Assembly (NCBI RefSeq): GCF_918797505.1
Contig: NC_092798.1
Span: forward strand, 1,005,501-1,069,500
DNA length: 64,000 nt
From: Bemisia tabaci
Lineage: Eukaryota; Arthropoda; Insecta; Hemiptera; Aleyrodidae
Direction: 5' to 3'
Shown here: piece by piece, positions 10,660 through 23,500 of the stretch
Position numbering within the stretch: position 1 is the first letter of the stretch
Layout of the letters: the number at the start of each line of letters is the position of its first letter
Program-made: the position numbers and the translations under genes
Notes under the pieces: model-generated
Told to the model about the DNA's origin: nothing
Database searches by the model: none
Seen by the model: only the letters and a program-made list of their open reading frames with translations

Positions 10660-13600
10660 TATGCGTGTTACTAGTACTATAATTTTTTTTCTATTGAAAA
10701 TCTTATTTCTGAGTTTTTATCAGAATTATGTGTCTGCATTTTAGAGAAAGATTCAATTTCTTTGCAAATTTAAGTAAAATGGAGGAGTAGAAGAGAGAGA
10801 GGGGGAAAAGGTAAGGGACAGAGATGAGTTTTGAGTAATTACGGAAACAGCAATAGAAAAAACTGCGATTGAAGCATGGATTTAAGCCAGATGTGTTGGA
10901 AAACACACATAAGAAAAGAAATTAATTGATGTTTCTCGATAATTTAACTTGGCTGTTGTCCAGAATGATGGTTTCAAACTTCATTTAAAAAGGCGTAATT
11001 CACTGGCGAAAAAATTTAGATTCAAATCGACTGTGTGATTTTTGAATAGTATGTATTATTGAAATTATTACGTCTGTCTTCTTTCACATTTCGTAATGGT
11101 TGAGAAATGGATAATTTTTCCATGACTAAGGAGCTCTCTGTATGATAATCAGGTTCAAAGCATATCATTAAAGAAAGATCTTTCTCTGATATTACTTTTA
11201 ATAACTAACACTGTCCTTGTACATTTATTTTAGGCTAAGTTATATTCTTTATAAGTAAGATTGGGTACTTTCCTTTGACTCATTATAACGAATCTCACAA
11301 TAGGCACACTTCCATTTTTTGTAGCCTTCCTCTCTCTGTTTAGATATAGGACTAGTTTTCACTTTGAGTGATCTGTTAGATGAGTGCTACCTAGTTTGCT
11401 GAAATATTGCGCTGTTGCATTATTGATGGATGGATAAAGACTTCAGGACTCAAGTACATGCATTTTCCTGAAAGAAAATTAGCCCTTGATGTGAAATTCC
11501 TTATATCTTCTTCCTCTGTTTTAACTTTAGGCAAACTTTTCTTTGAAGTTCATTTTGAGTTACTTGATATGTTCGATTCTAATCCAATAGAAAAAAATTC
11601 AAGAGACTGGTAAGGTACCACTGAGCATAAAAAATTTGCATTTTTAGAGAGAAAAACAAACAAATGTACTACGTTTCTAAATTGGGAAGGTTGGGGCCAG
11701 AGGGACTTAATGGCATTACAAAGTTACAAAGTTTCAATTGAAAATTTTCAAGAATTTTCTCCTGTATTTGAGCAATATTCCCTGACATTGTTCATCCACA
11801 AAAATCACCCATCAATGTGTGTTCAGGTAAAACTTCACAATTTTGCGATGCAATTAAGCTCATCTGGCTTTGACCGCTCATATTTCCAACAGATAGACGA
11901 TCTGATGTGAGAAAGTTCAATCTTGTATGAATGATGAAGTTGTCACTATAACAGAATGTCATATGTACTTAACAATACTTGTTTTTTAAGCCTGTCAAAA
12001 AGCGACCTCAATTATTAGAACAACTCTTAAACTTTAATTCTTCCGATACAATTCCCGAGTTTTCTTCCTTAACAAGGAGAAGATGAATCGTTTTCCTAGG
12101 AGAGCTGTTTGCGAATGGTGAAATTTCTATTCTTGTGTTAAATTTAGTATCAAAAGCTGAAAAGGAAAAAAAATTGAAATATTTCTCACATCAGACTTGA
12201 TTGGTGTTGATTAATATTGTAATTCACAAGTTTTTAATCGCATAATCCGTTCAAATTTTTTTGCACTATTTAACCTTTTCCACAGTTCTATGAAGAGCGA
12301 CAAAGTAAAAGCATCATTTTCAATACCTCAGAGGGGACGAAAAATTAAGCTGAAATAGACCAAAACTGCCTGCAAAGGATCAAATTTCCAAAAGTCAAGG
12401 GTGTAGGTAGTTGCTAGCAGCACTAAAGACGCCTCTTGCAAACCTTCAAACTGTTTAAAGGTTTCATTGATACTCATTCACACAAATTTAATGAGGTGCT
12501 TTACGAATTAATTTATCACATAAATTGCACCTGAGGTACTCTTCATAGAGTGACTTGTCAACCCGTCAAATTTGTGTACAGCATTTAATGTAAAGTATTA
12601 TCCATGTATGGCTACCCAGCTCTTTCATACATGCAACAATGCTGCAGTTCTACGTGTATAAATATTTTATTATCTATTATTTATTATGAGAAAACAAAAA
12701 CTCTTTTATTATTTATTAATTTTGTACAGTATGACGTGTTTGTCAACTTTATTGAAACACTTTGTTCTTTTTTCTTTTGTTTCTAATCTCTGTTTATAAA
12801 TCTCAATTTTCATTTCATCCTTGCAATAAAATTTTATTGAAACCTAACATGATAACCTTCTTATTGACGTACCTTACAACTCTTAAGACCTGAAATATTT
12901 AAAAAGAGTCCTTTAAGTGTTGAAGGGAAAAACCCCAATTTGAGAGATGAAGTGAAATTATACCTGATAGAGATTTCAAGTTTAGAAGGCTCGAAGGAGC
13001 ATAAAAAAATATTGGTCAAAACCCTAAAAATAAACCGGAATTTTGACTCTCTTTTTTTTACATATTGTTGGCTGAATTAGAAGAACAAGTATCTTGCTTT
13101 GCAATGCTGAGGGTCATTTTTTTTATTTTTTAATCACCTTTTTTCCATTGATGTAATTTCTTGAAAATAATTGTTACTTTTCTCTTCTGTTTTAAGAGAA
13201 GTCTCAGCAAATTGGGCTTGTTTTCCTTAAGAAAATCAGATAGGAGCAGAGATTTTGAAATATCAAAATTGAGATTGGAGTGTTCTGAGTTCAGCTATAG
13301 ATAGATAAATATAAAACAGCTTCTTGCTCTCTCTGTAGCAAAATGATGATGTCAATTAGATCAAAGGAAGTATCAGAAGTTCAATATCATTCCACTGATT
13401 TTGCGTTAAAGGCAAGATTCCTATTTTCTAAATGATACTACAGATCGACAATACGATTAACGAAGAGATGACTCATACAAAAATGTAACTAACACAGAGT
13501 GTTTTTTATCAGATTCTTCTTGAGAATCAATTAACCTCACAAATGATACAACTTGGAGTTTTAATAAAAGTAGAAGGTTATGACAGCTGGAAAAGTTGTC

Positions 13601-16600
13601 AGCTGATACTTGTTTAACCTGGCAAAATGGTGGTAATGAAAAGTGGACGAACATGCTCACCGATGCAAATTATCAAAAAATAACTAAGCGTCAATTTTAA
13701 CAGAAAAAGATAACCATTTGCTTGACAAAATAGACTATACCCATCACTTCATTTGTTTTTAAGGTACGTAAATATTTAAAAGTAGCGATATTACCGATGC
13801 AGGTTAGGATTAAAATGAGATTTAGATGTAAACAAACAAAACTTAAAAAAAAAAACAGCCTGACTGATTACACATTGCCTGCATTTCCGCTCATTTTATT
13901 TTATAGTAGCTTTTTCGTAAGGCAACTAAAGAATATTATATTTAACATTTTTTCAGTTTTTTTCCATGATCAAGAGGTAATTTATGGAAAGTTCAAGGTA
14001 TTACTGCACTTAGTTTTTGGTAAAAGATTGAATTATCAGGCAAAATTACGCAATGGAAAAGCATTCATATTGATTATGAACGGAATTTGGCAGCTGTTAA
14101 GATTTTCGTCAAACTGTCCCAATATGTGAGAACCTGAGTTCTTGACCAATAACAACCTTTGGTATACCAGAGAATAAACTAGGAGCATTTCAGTTCATTT
14201 TCCACAGTTTGCATGGCCTCAGAAATAAAAGCTCAAGTAGTTTTCAATCACTTTTTGAGGACTTTGAAGCACTTTACACGATCCTACCCGTGATTTTGCC
14301 CAAAACGCAGTATCGAACTATCATGAGTTTGAGAAGGGAATTTTTGGTTCCCTTTGAAGAAAGCTGGCAATTCCTTACGTAAATATGATGTCTTTCCAAA
14401 CGACCAATAGAACATAAAATACTTTGTTATTGCCCAAAACAGCGCGCATTTACCACTGACAATTAGTAAAGGGAAACAATCAGGAGCAGTTTCAAAGCCT
14501 TGAAAAGAGTATCGAGATCAAGCACTCTTAAAACTTTTTTAATGGTGGCACAAACCATGTTTCTCACTATTAGAGAACATGAAGTTGCATTTGAATTATT
14601 GGATGTTGAGCCTCAAACACAACAAATTAAAACTTTTATCAGCTTATTCTTGATTTAACTTTCTAGCAAAAACTTCTAACTTTCAACTGCAACACTCAAA
14701 AACCATTCTGCACAGGGGTGCATTTAAACAAAAGAAATCTATGTGCAGTGGGGTTTTGAAAAAATATGAACATAAATTAGTTTAGAATTGCTAGTACATG
14801 TGCCTTTGGACACATTCCAAATTCAAAGAGACAAGGCTACTTAGCGAGTTGCGTTGAAAAATGTATTTTAATTTCCAACAGAAAAACCCTCAAGTATCCC
14901 AAAGAATATATAACGAGCATTCTTACTCCTTACATGGTTAATTGAAACTGAAGATTGCTGTCCTTAGAAACCATGTTTTTGAACTGCTGATTACAATTCA
15001 TCTGAGCTCCAGTTTCATTTAAAATTCTTGGGGACTTAATGTGTCAAAATATTAGTAGGCAAAACACTCCTTGCAGACCAATTTTCGGTACCAATATGAA
15101 TATTTGAGACAAAATGGTGCCGATTCCCACTTCAGTTTTGAATTTAGGTACTAGAGTTCCTTACCCCATGGACCGTTCAAAAAGACAAAAGCTAACAAAG
15201 TATGCATACCTCAGATTTGAAACTTGAGCATTTCAACGGTAGACGCTTGAAAGCTGAGGCCAACATAATACAGGAACAAGCCCTGAGGAAAATAAACAAA
15301 AACAATTTCGTCAATCCTTGAATGGTGGACTCATGAATGGGGTTGTCTTTTAACAGATTTTGTAATGCCAACGCGTAAATAAAAATTAAAATGATCCAAT
15401 TTTGTAACGGCTGCTAGACTTGATTTTATGATTTAGTAGCCAGCCCTAATGACTCCAATGACTTATAGGTTATTGATTAGGTTATATTCAGGTGACACAC
15501 TAGAGGTACTTTCTCAGCAGCTTTGGGACTGCATCATGGACTGCATTTGCAATTAAGGAGGAGGATGGGGGAGGCTCCCCAGGTTTTCCCTTAAACGAAC
15601 ATTTACTTAAGTTGAGGTTTAATTTGTCATCGTTCTCTGAATTTCATTAGGCAAGGCAGGGGCTCCATTTGTAGCTGGAAATCTGTTGGTCAGAGAGAGG
15701 CCAACGGTAAAAATTCCTCAAGGGGGGGGGGGGTTTCTAAAGGTGGAATATTTCAGAGATTGTTGAGAGAAATACTGGCTAGAGAGGGGGGCAGGAAGAG
15801 GGCACCAAGTTTTTTCTTTGCTGCATCATTGAGAAAAATTGTGCGTCTTTGGCAGAGACTATAACTGTATCTTACTATTTTCTGGTAAAAAATGTGTATG
15901 TACGGTAAAAGTTTTGTCGTGACTTTTGCTGGTAGCCATTTTACCTTAGATAGGCTGCTTGTTGCATTAGGCATAGGCGTAGGCTCCGTACGAACGTGTG
16001 ACCATGGCAAATATCCAATAAAAGAAAACTAACTTTAGGGCCTACTCTCAGACACTCCAGATAATAGACACCAAACCAACATCAGCAAGCCAACAGTGGA
16101 CCAATGACAACTTGGACTAAACATTTTTTTAACCACGGATTTATAGCTTTTATTTTCAATTCTTCACCAAAAATTCCTTTTTTTCCATGTTTTTTTGCCA
16201 CTATATTTATGAAGACATAACAGTATGACAGCAAGCGACAAGTCTATGACCGATAAATGCTTTCTCCTATTTTGAAAATACACGTTAACTTCTCTTCTTT
16301 TTCAGAAAATAACACCAATGTAGAGCAGAAATAAAACATTTCAAGAGTCCTACAATTTTCTATCATTTTAAGGCTGAAAAATGTACTTCAACAACAACTT
16401 CATTTTCCATTTTTTATTCTTTCGATACTTTTTGCCACGCACATCTCTGCTCTGAATAATAGCAGCTTTTTGTTGAGGACGTCAAAATATACATATTATA
16501 CTCTGCCCCCACCAAAGTAAGTTAGCATTACAATAAAAAGTTTTGAATAAATAAAAATTATATAAAAATTTCGAAGGGGAAATTCTTATCTTTTTTTAAA

Positions 16601-17594
16601 AAGTCTTTAAATGATCGACCCTTGTTGCATTTATAAATAGGCCAATCAATATAACATTTGATGCAAGACAAAATTTTTTGGAACATTATTTCTTAAAGTC
16701 ACGTGTTTACTTTTGTAGATATTTTCAAGTTTAAATCTGATGCAATTTCTGCTATGTATCTTTTTTCCACAAAGAAAAAAAACCAGAGAGGAAAAAAGAA
16801 TATAATGATCCGAGTGTTCTTATTACAGTCAAATGGGCCTGTATCATTATTTGTTTATCTAATTATTTTAACTTCTGATCTGAATCTTTATAAACGGACT
16901 TAACCGTCAAAAGAAGTTAGATCCGGTGCAAAAAATAGCCAACTTAGAACGGACGCATAAAATATTTGTGCATTTTTATATTCTAGTATATTATTTACTG
17001 GTTTTTGCAGCAACGTCCATTTCCCAAAGAGGGTATACCTACCATCAAGATCACTTTTTAAAAATCTTACAGAAGAGCATGAAAAATACAGCCGCTTCCT
17101 CAACACAATAGATTTGTTCAATTCTTCGTCTACAACAAACAAGGGACAAGCAATGCGTTCTCAGGTATCTCTCTAAGTTCTCTAAGTAATCAATGAATTC
17201 TGTGAGCTCTGAAGTAATCTCTAATTTGCCAAGGGACGAATTTTTTTTATAATGAGGTTCGAAATTATCTGGACAATAAGTCAGCGACAAAAATCGAGGC
17301 TGCCACAACTTCTTCAATGCAACATTCGACCAGTTCGCTTTTTTGCTGGGAGCTTTTCGCACATGGTCCCGAATGAATTTCGTATCTAGAGTGAAAAATT
17401 GAAACTTACAATATTACCTTGAGATTCCTTTAGACTCTTACATTAAAACTATTTTTAGGAACACCAATCACAGCAAAGGTCATGGTGATTTTTTCTGAGC
17501 AAATATTCCTTAGAATTTAAGATTTTGCTGATCGACGCCCTCGTAATTACTGAACCTTCTTAATAATCGATCCAAAAATTTGTTCATATTCCAG
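10660..17594. other. long unique AT-rich stretch, no MITEs, no confident exon
   Basis: About 6.9 kb between the midkine-type gene and the giant exon. No recognisable transposon ends are present, in sharp contrast to both window flanks. Open frames (for example 12604-12786, 13797-14129 and 16703-16903, all + strand) are Phe/Leu/Lys-rich chance frames in AT-rich DNA. Upstream exon(s) of the giant gene should lie here or further left, but none could be identified with confidence. A G tract lies near 15722-15733. Confidence 0.5.
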
Positions 17595-20500
17595 ATTCCG
17601 GGTTCCAAAGTATTTACAGACTCCTCTGGAAATTGGAGAGCAAACATTCAAACTAGATTGAATCAAATTAAGCTGCCAAATTTTCAGGCTGAAACTTCAA
17701 ACAGTTACAAACCTCAAACAATGTTACGTCAAACTGCAAATGGACTGAGCTATTCGACTGGTAAAGAACGACCACTGGTGGCATTAAATGTACCGAGAGG
17801 CACTTACATAGAGCAAGAAATCGATAAACTTAGACAGAGTAAAGGATCAAGTAAAAAAAGTTTAAGTTCTGGCTCTCAAGGAAGAGAAAATATTTTAAAG
17901 TACAAAGTGACAGTTTCAATACCACAGCTGCCTGAGTCAGAGGACAAAAATTCGTCCGATCGTTTGAGAGTGATTTTGAGTATTGCTGATGGCAGAACAA
18001 CTCAGCGTCCAAATCATGAGCATTTGGCAACAACAAATACAAGCCTCAAAACACAGCAAAGTAAAGATTCTAAAACAACTGAGACACCAGTTTCAAGATT
18101 GAGTAATAACTTGCAAGAAAATACTACCATCTGGGTGACGAATGAAAACCATTTCAATTTAGCACCAGAAAAGTCTCAAAAGGAGAAAAAATTCTGGCTT
18201 AAACCCAAGTATGAGTTATATAGTACCGGTAAAGAAAACGAATTAAATAACACCGCTACAAATTATAAGAAATCTGTCGACAGCAATTTCAGAGCCAATA
18301 AGAATTCCCCTCTCAAGGCAACAGGGATAGATTTCCTAAAAGACAGTCCAAGAGATTCAGAGAAAAATCATACAGACCAAATGGTAGCAGTATCTGTGAA
18401 TTCTCAGAGAAATTCAACACCACAAGGAGATGTTCCTGTCAATACAAACTTGAATACATCAAAGAAACCAATTATTAAACAGACCAAACAGAAATCTCAA
18501 AAGCAGGAAAGAGTGTCTGGGTACAGTCCTAATTTCTCGCTCAAAATGCCAAATTTAAAACCTCAGCTAAATGGCTTGAATAAAAAAGAAAAAAGAATAA
18601 AGATCGTCAATAATGCATTTCCAGTGATTATTACTATAAAAAATGCTAGCAACGATAAGTTTACAGGCCGCTTGGGCAATAAATCCAAGTACAAGGATGA
18701 AAAAGATAAAATCTTCAGTGTTCCAGTGTCTGTGATAGTGGATGGAGTGCCACTGAGTGACATGTTGAAAAGCGAGAGGCTTTCCGAATATCACTCTGAG
18801 AATCGTTCCTTGCCCAAAATGAATGAGAAGTCGGTTGAGCACTGGAATTCGACGATTGAAAACTTAGAGACTGTCTCCGACATGTTCAATGAAAACTTCA
18901 CAAATCCTTGTAGTATCGTATGCAATTCTGACACTTGTTCCATCATGCCCTGTTTAAGGGTGCTGCAACTTATGCCACAGGTCTATAATTCCTTGTTTCA
19001 AAATGAGCCGGGCAAAACAGATAGTCCTAAATCACAACGGAATTCCGGTCAGAAAGTCTCGAATGATGGAAATTCTACACTCTCTACCTCAACTAAAAAT
19101 GTGCAGATTGTTAAAAAACCAAAGGTCAGTTCTGCTTCAGAATCAGGTGAATTTATTTCAGAAAGTATTGCTCTCAAATCTGAGGCCAGGTATAAAGAGA
19201 TGCCCGACACCAAAAAACACATAAAACTGGTTCAAGCAAAGGAAGCTGGTACTAATTTAAATAGATTAAACACGGAGGATGATATTTCAAAATCTCAAGC
19301 AAGATGCATAGGGTCACCTGCCTTGAAGAAAACTGTGCAACTAGTCAAAACGCCAGTAGCCTGCAATGCTACGGAACCAGATGAATTAATTCCGGCAAGA
19401 AAATTTTTAAAGACTGAAACTAGATGTAAGGAAAACTTTATTCCCAAGAGGATCATGGATAATCAAACAGGAATCCAACCAACAGGACCAAATACTACTG
19501 ACACGAGTCTGATGCATGAACCAGCTTCGATACATCTTCCCTTGGGCAATGAACTTCTGACAAGCTCACGGCAAAATATCTACCAACCAGCGCAGAAGCA
19601 ATTAAAGTATGAGATTTCAAGTGCAAAAACAAGTCCATTTGATACCCACACAAGCAGCTTGAACGCAACGCTTTTTCCACTGCAACCACCTGCCAATAAT
19701 AATTTCCCTATGGTTGAACTTGCGATACAAAACACTCTTAGTGATGGGTCAAACTTGAAACAAAAGGTTCAAAAAGACATGCCCTTTAATAACTTGCAGA
19801 GCCAGAATGAGTTCAATGATGGGACGAAACTCTCCTCTGGTTCATACTCTTTGGACTTACAGCCTGATGATTACATTGAAGATTTTGACGATGATGTAAT
19901 AGGACCAGAGAGTTCATCAATAGCAACCGATATTGCTTCAACTTTTTACCCTCCAGTCTGGTTTAATTCAACTGATAGGAATTATAATCCTTTGATGGCG
20001 AATAATCTTAATGATGAAGAGTCATCACAAACTTTGCCCGTAAAAAATTTGTTGAGATATTCACCATTAGACACAATTCAAAATAACGGTGTCTGCGCGC
20101 AAAAGGCCTCGTTTTTATTTCAAAATAATGTTCCTTTTTCCGATCGTTTGCCTTTGAATGCAAGGCTGCAGAATATCCAAGATAAAGATCCTCTGTTTCT
20201 AGGATTGAAAGATTTTCAAGGCTCATATTCCCCCTTGCCGGTTCGAACAAATGAACAATTACCTTTGAAGTTAGACGTTAGTAATACTGACAAGGAAGAT
20301 ATTAGTAGGAATGCCTCTTTACTAGTTAAGAACAAAATGTTTGTGACACCGATCGCACCAAGTCCTGATCAGTTGAAGAGACAAAAAGTAAAAGTGGAGA
20401 ATGATGTTTCTGAGCTTATACTCTGGATGCCAGAAAATATACCAAAAATTAATTTTGTGTTCAAACAAAAAAATCAAAAGTCAGATAGCGAACCGAAAAG

Positions 20501-23500
20501 TTTAAGACGTACTGCCAGAAGTTCTGAGCATTATCTTGACACTCTGAATTTATGTCATTCAAAACAAAAAATGCGGCCGAGAGATCAAGATGATTCACTG
20601 CAAGAAGGGGCATTACTGAATAATGTCGGAAAAAATCAGAGAAATGTTGTTTTCTTGACGAATACACAAAAACCAGTTGAAGCCAAGACATTTCCTGACG
20701 AGGGTAAGGAACTGATGGATTTAACTAGTTCTTTATCCAACGAAGCTTCAAATGATGATGCTCAGGAAGTACCTCATTCACATCATTCTTCTTTGCAGCA
20801 TTCAACTTTTCTTAAAAACGACACAAAAAGTCATAAAATACATAGAGAAAAACTCCATCGGCACCATCGAAAATTGAAAAAGAAGGATATGAACCAAACT
20901 GATGAACCACAAAAGAAGACTTTAAGTCAGAGAAGTGAACACATTATGCGATCACATGGGTGGAAAGATGTGTCGTCCTCCTCAAAGAATGATGCGCTCA
21001 AGACTTTGCCCATAGATCTCAAAGAGGATTCTTCAAAACTCAAAACAGAGGATAAGAACAAAACTCATAGACATCACAAAAAGCACAGAAAAAAGCACTT
21101 GAAGAACCATTTGAGCATTCTGCATATTAAATCAAAAAATGAATCGGTTCCTGATAATAAGAATGAAAACACAGTGACAAATGTTCGACCCAATGTGATC
21201 TCTGAACTGACAGAAAAGAACGTATCAAAAGGAAGAATGCTAATACAATACTTGAAGCATCTGAAATCTCCGTTGAGTAGCGGAAAAAAAGCTCAGCATG
21301 CTGGAGAAAGAATTGAAACCTCTACCGCAAGGCAACAGACTACCTTGATCCACAATGAAATCGCCACAAAAAATAATTTGAACGAACTCAATAGAACAAT
21401 GTCGACAGCTAGGTTTCGAGAAAACACTACATTTCTGTTCGATGAGGATGAAATTATGAACGTGAATGACAATGCCTTCATTGAAAATGATATTAAATCA
21501 AAGTTAAGGAGTAAAACAAAAAATAAAAATTTGTTGCACTTGCCTGTGGAGAGTAGCAACATAGAAATAGGAATGAAAGATACATCTAAAAAACCTATCC
21601 GCTCATTCTTAGAAGATAGGTTTCAAAAAATAGATGAGGATTTGCTTTCAAATTATTTGACTCCAGATTCCGATAAAAAAAGCGGCGACAATGAAAGATC
21701 CGATTTGGAGAACCTAAAAACAAGCCAATTTACGCATAATCTGGCAGAGGAAAATAATTTTTTTGGAAGAGCTGGGTCTTCATCGGCAAACATAACAGAC
21801 GACAGATCTGAGGAGAGAGGGATGCCTCAGATTAGTCTTGACGCAGGCACAAACTCTACACAAGCTTCAAGCACAGACAAAGGCAATTTGGAATCAAAAT
21901 CTGGAACTTCTCAACAACTCATGGGGTTTATGGAAGGCAGTCCGGAAGGTAATACATTTCAACTTAACATTAAAACCAACCAGACATTCAATAATCTGAA
22001 AGAGGGGAGTGATGCAAATGTTATCGAGAGTTCTTTCAAGAAAAAGGATACACAAGGGTTTGCTTCAAAAAGTATTAAAGGTGGCAGCACTACTAGGGAT
22101 AAAACTCGGGAGCAGGGAATGGAATCCGTGAATCACAATGCGACACACGCTCCTAGAAGTTCAACACAGTTGGTCACGAAAGTTAGGAGTAAAAATTTCT
22201 CGGATAATTTTCCAACAGAATCCACTGGTAATGGTGCTACAAATGCGGTAAGCAAAAAACAACTAGAGATAAATTCTAATATAAATGTGAAACCAACCAA
22301 AAATAATATTTTTTCACGCCTGAATTTCTTCAAAAGTTTACTTGACTTGAAGGGAAATAAGAAAAGTGTTAAAAATAAAAACTACGCATCAAAAACAGAC
22401 CAGAACGGACGGAAAAACATGTGTGTGCATATCCACAGTTCGTCTCCTCTGCAGCTTGATAATACCAAAGTTTATCACGCAATTAAAGTTCCTAGTGCTA
22501 TAATTACACCATACATAGCTGAGGCTCTATCTAGCGAGCAGAAGAAAAAGATGCTAGCTCACAGCGGTCATGAAGAAATCCTGCGTTTAACTCAAAGTAA
22601 CAGTGAAAATGCTGCAGGACAAGCAGATGAGAAGACAATACAGACAATTGAAGACAAAAATTCTAAGGAAACGATAGACCTGGGGCAGAAACTGAAAGAC
22701 CGCCAGGTGGAGAGTGATTCTGAGCCATGGGTACATGAGAAAAAAGAGAGAGTAGTTCAAAATAATTTAATGGGTTCAGGAAACTTCATCAACGCAAAAA
22801 TATATCCATTCCTCCCAGTCAAAGTGCCTGATCTCTATACGATGAAGCATGCTAAAGGCAACAGTGAGAATGAGCGAGTTTCGATAATACCACTTGAAAT
22901 GGACGAACAAACCTTAGCACAAGAAAAAAATTTTCAGCCTACAGAGATAAGTAAGTTTACTTATAAAAACTATAATACACCCTTTGACGCTGCAACAGAT
23001 ACTTACACATACCCTGAACTAAACATAGAAAAAGAGGATTCCAGTTTGAAGATGTCCAAAGGGCACTTTTCTGATCAGCTGAAAAATTATAACCGACAAA
23101 TGGCGGAAAAACTGAGTCAATTGGGACTGGCTGAGTCGACGACTGTTCAAAGCATCCTCGATAAAAAAGAGGCACAATCGGCAACACTGTCTGCTGCTGG
23201 AGTGAGTGCTCTCAAACAATACATCACCCACTTGAATGAGGAAAGGAACAAGGGATACATACAACAATTGATCAAATCTAATAAAGAGCCAAGTCTAGAG
23301 AAATCACTCGGTGATCTTTGGCGACCAAAATCTAAAAAGAAATTTGCATCAGCACACCGCCAATTGGAAGAGGTACTGAGGAAAAGTGAAAAAGAAAAAG
23401 ACAGCTGGAAGGATTTAAAAAAGGTTTACTTGGAGAATCTTCAGAGCCAACTATCTGGTGGCACAACTTTCGCTACCATAAATCCATCCAGCTTCGAAAA

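Noticed and set aside
13797..14129. 110-codon + strand frame
   Set aside because: Phe/Lys/Leu-rich composition typical of AT-rich chance frames; no splice or family support.
9536..17650. Direct splice of the midkine exon (donor 9701) to the giant exon (17595)
   Set aside because: Phase mismatch: one leftover base puts the giant exon out of frame and reaches a TAG within about 20 codons.
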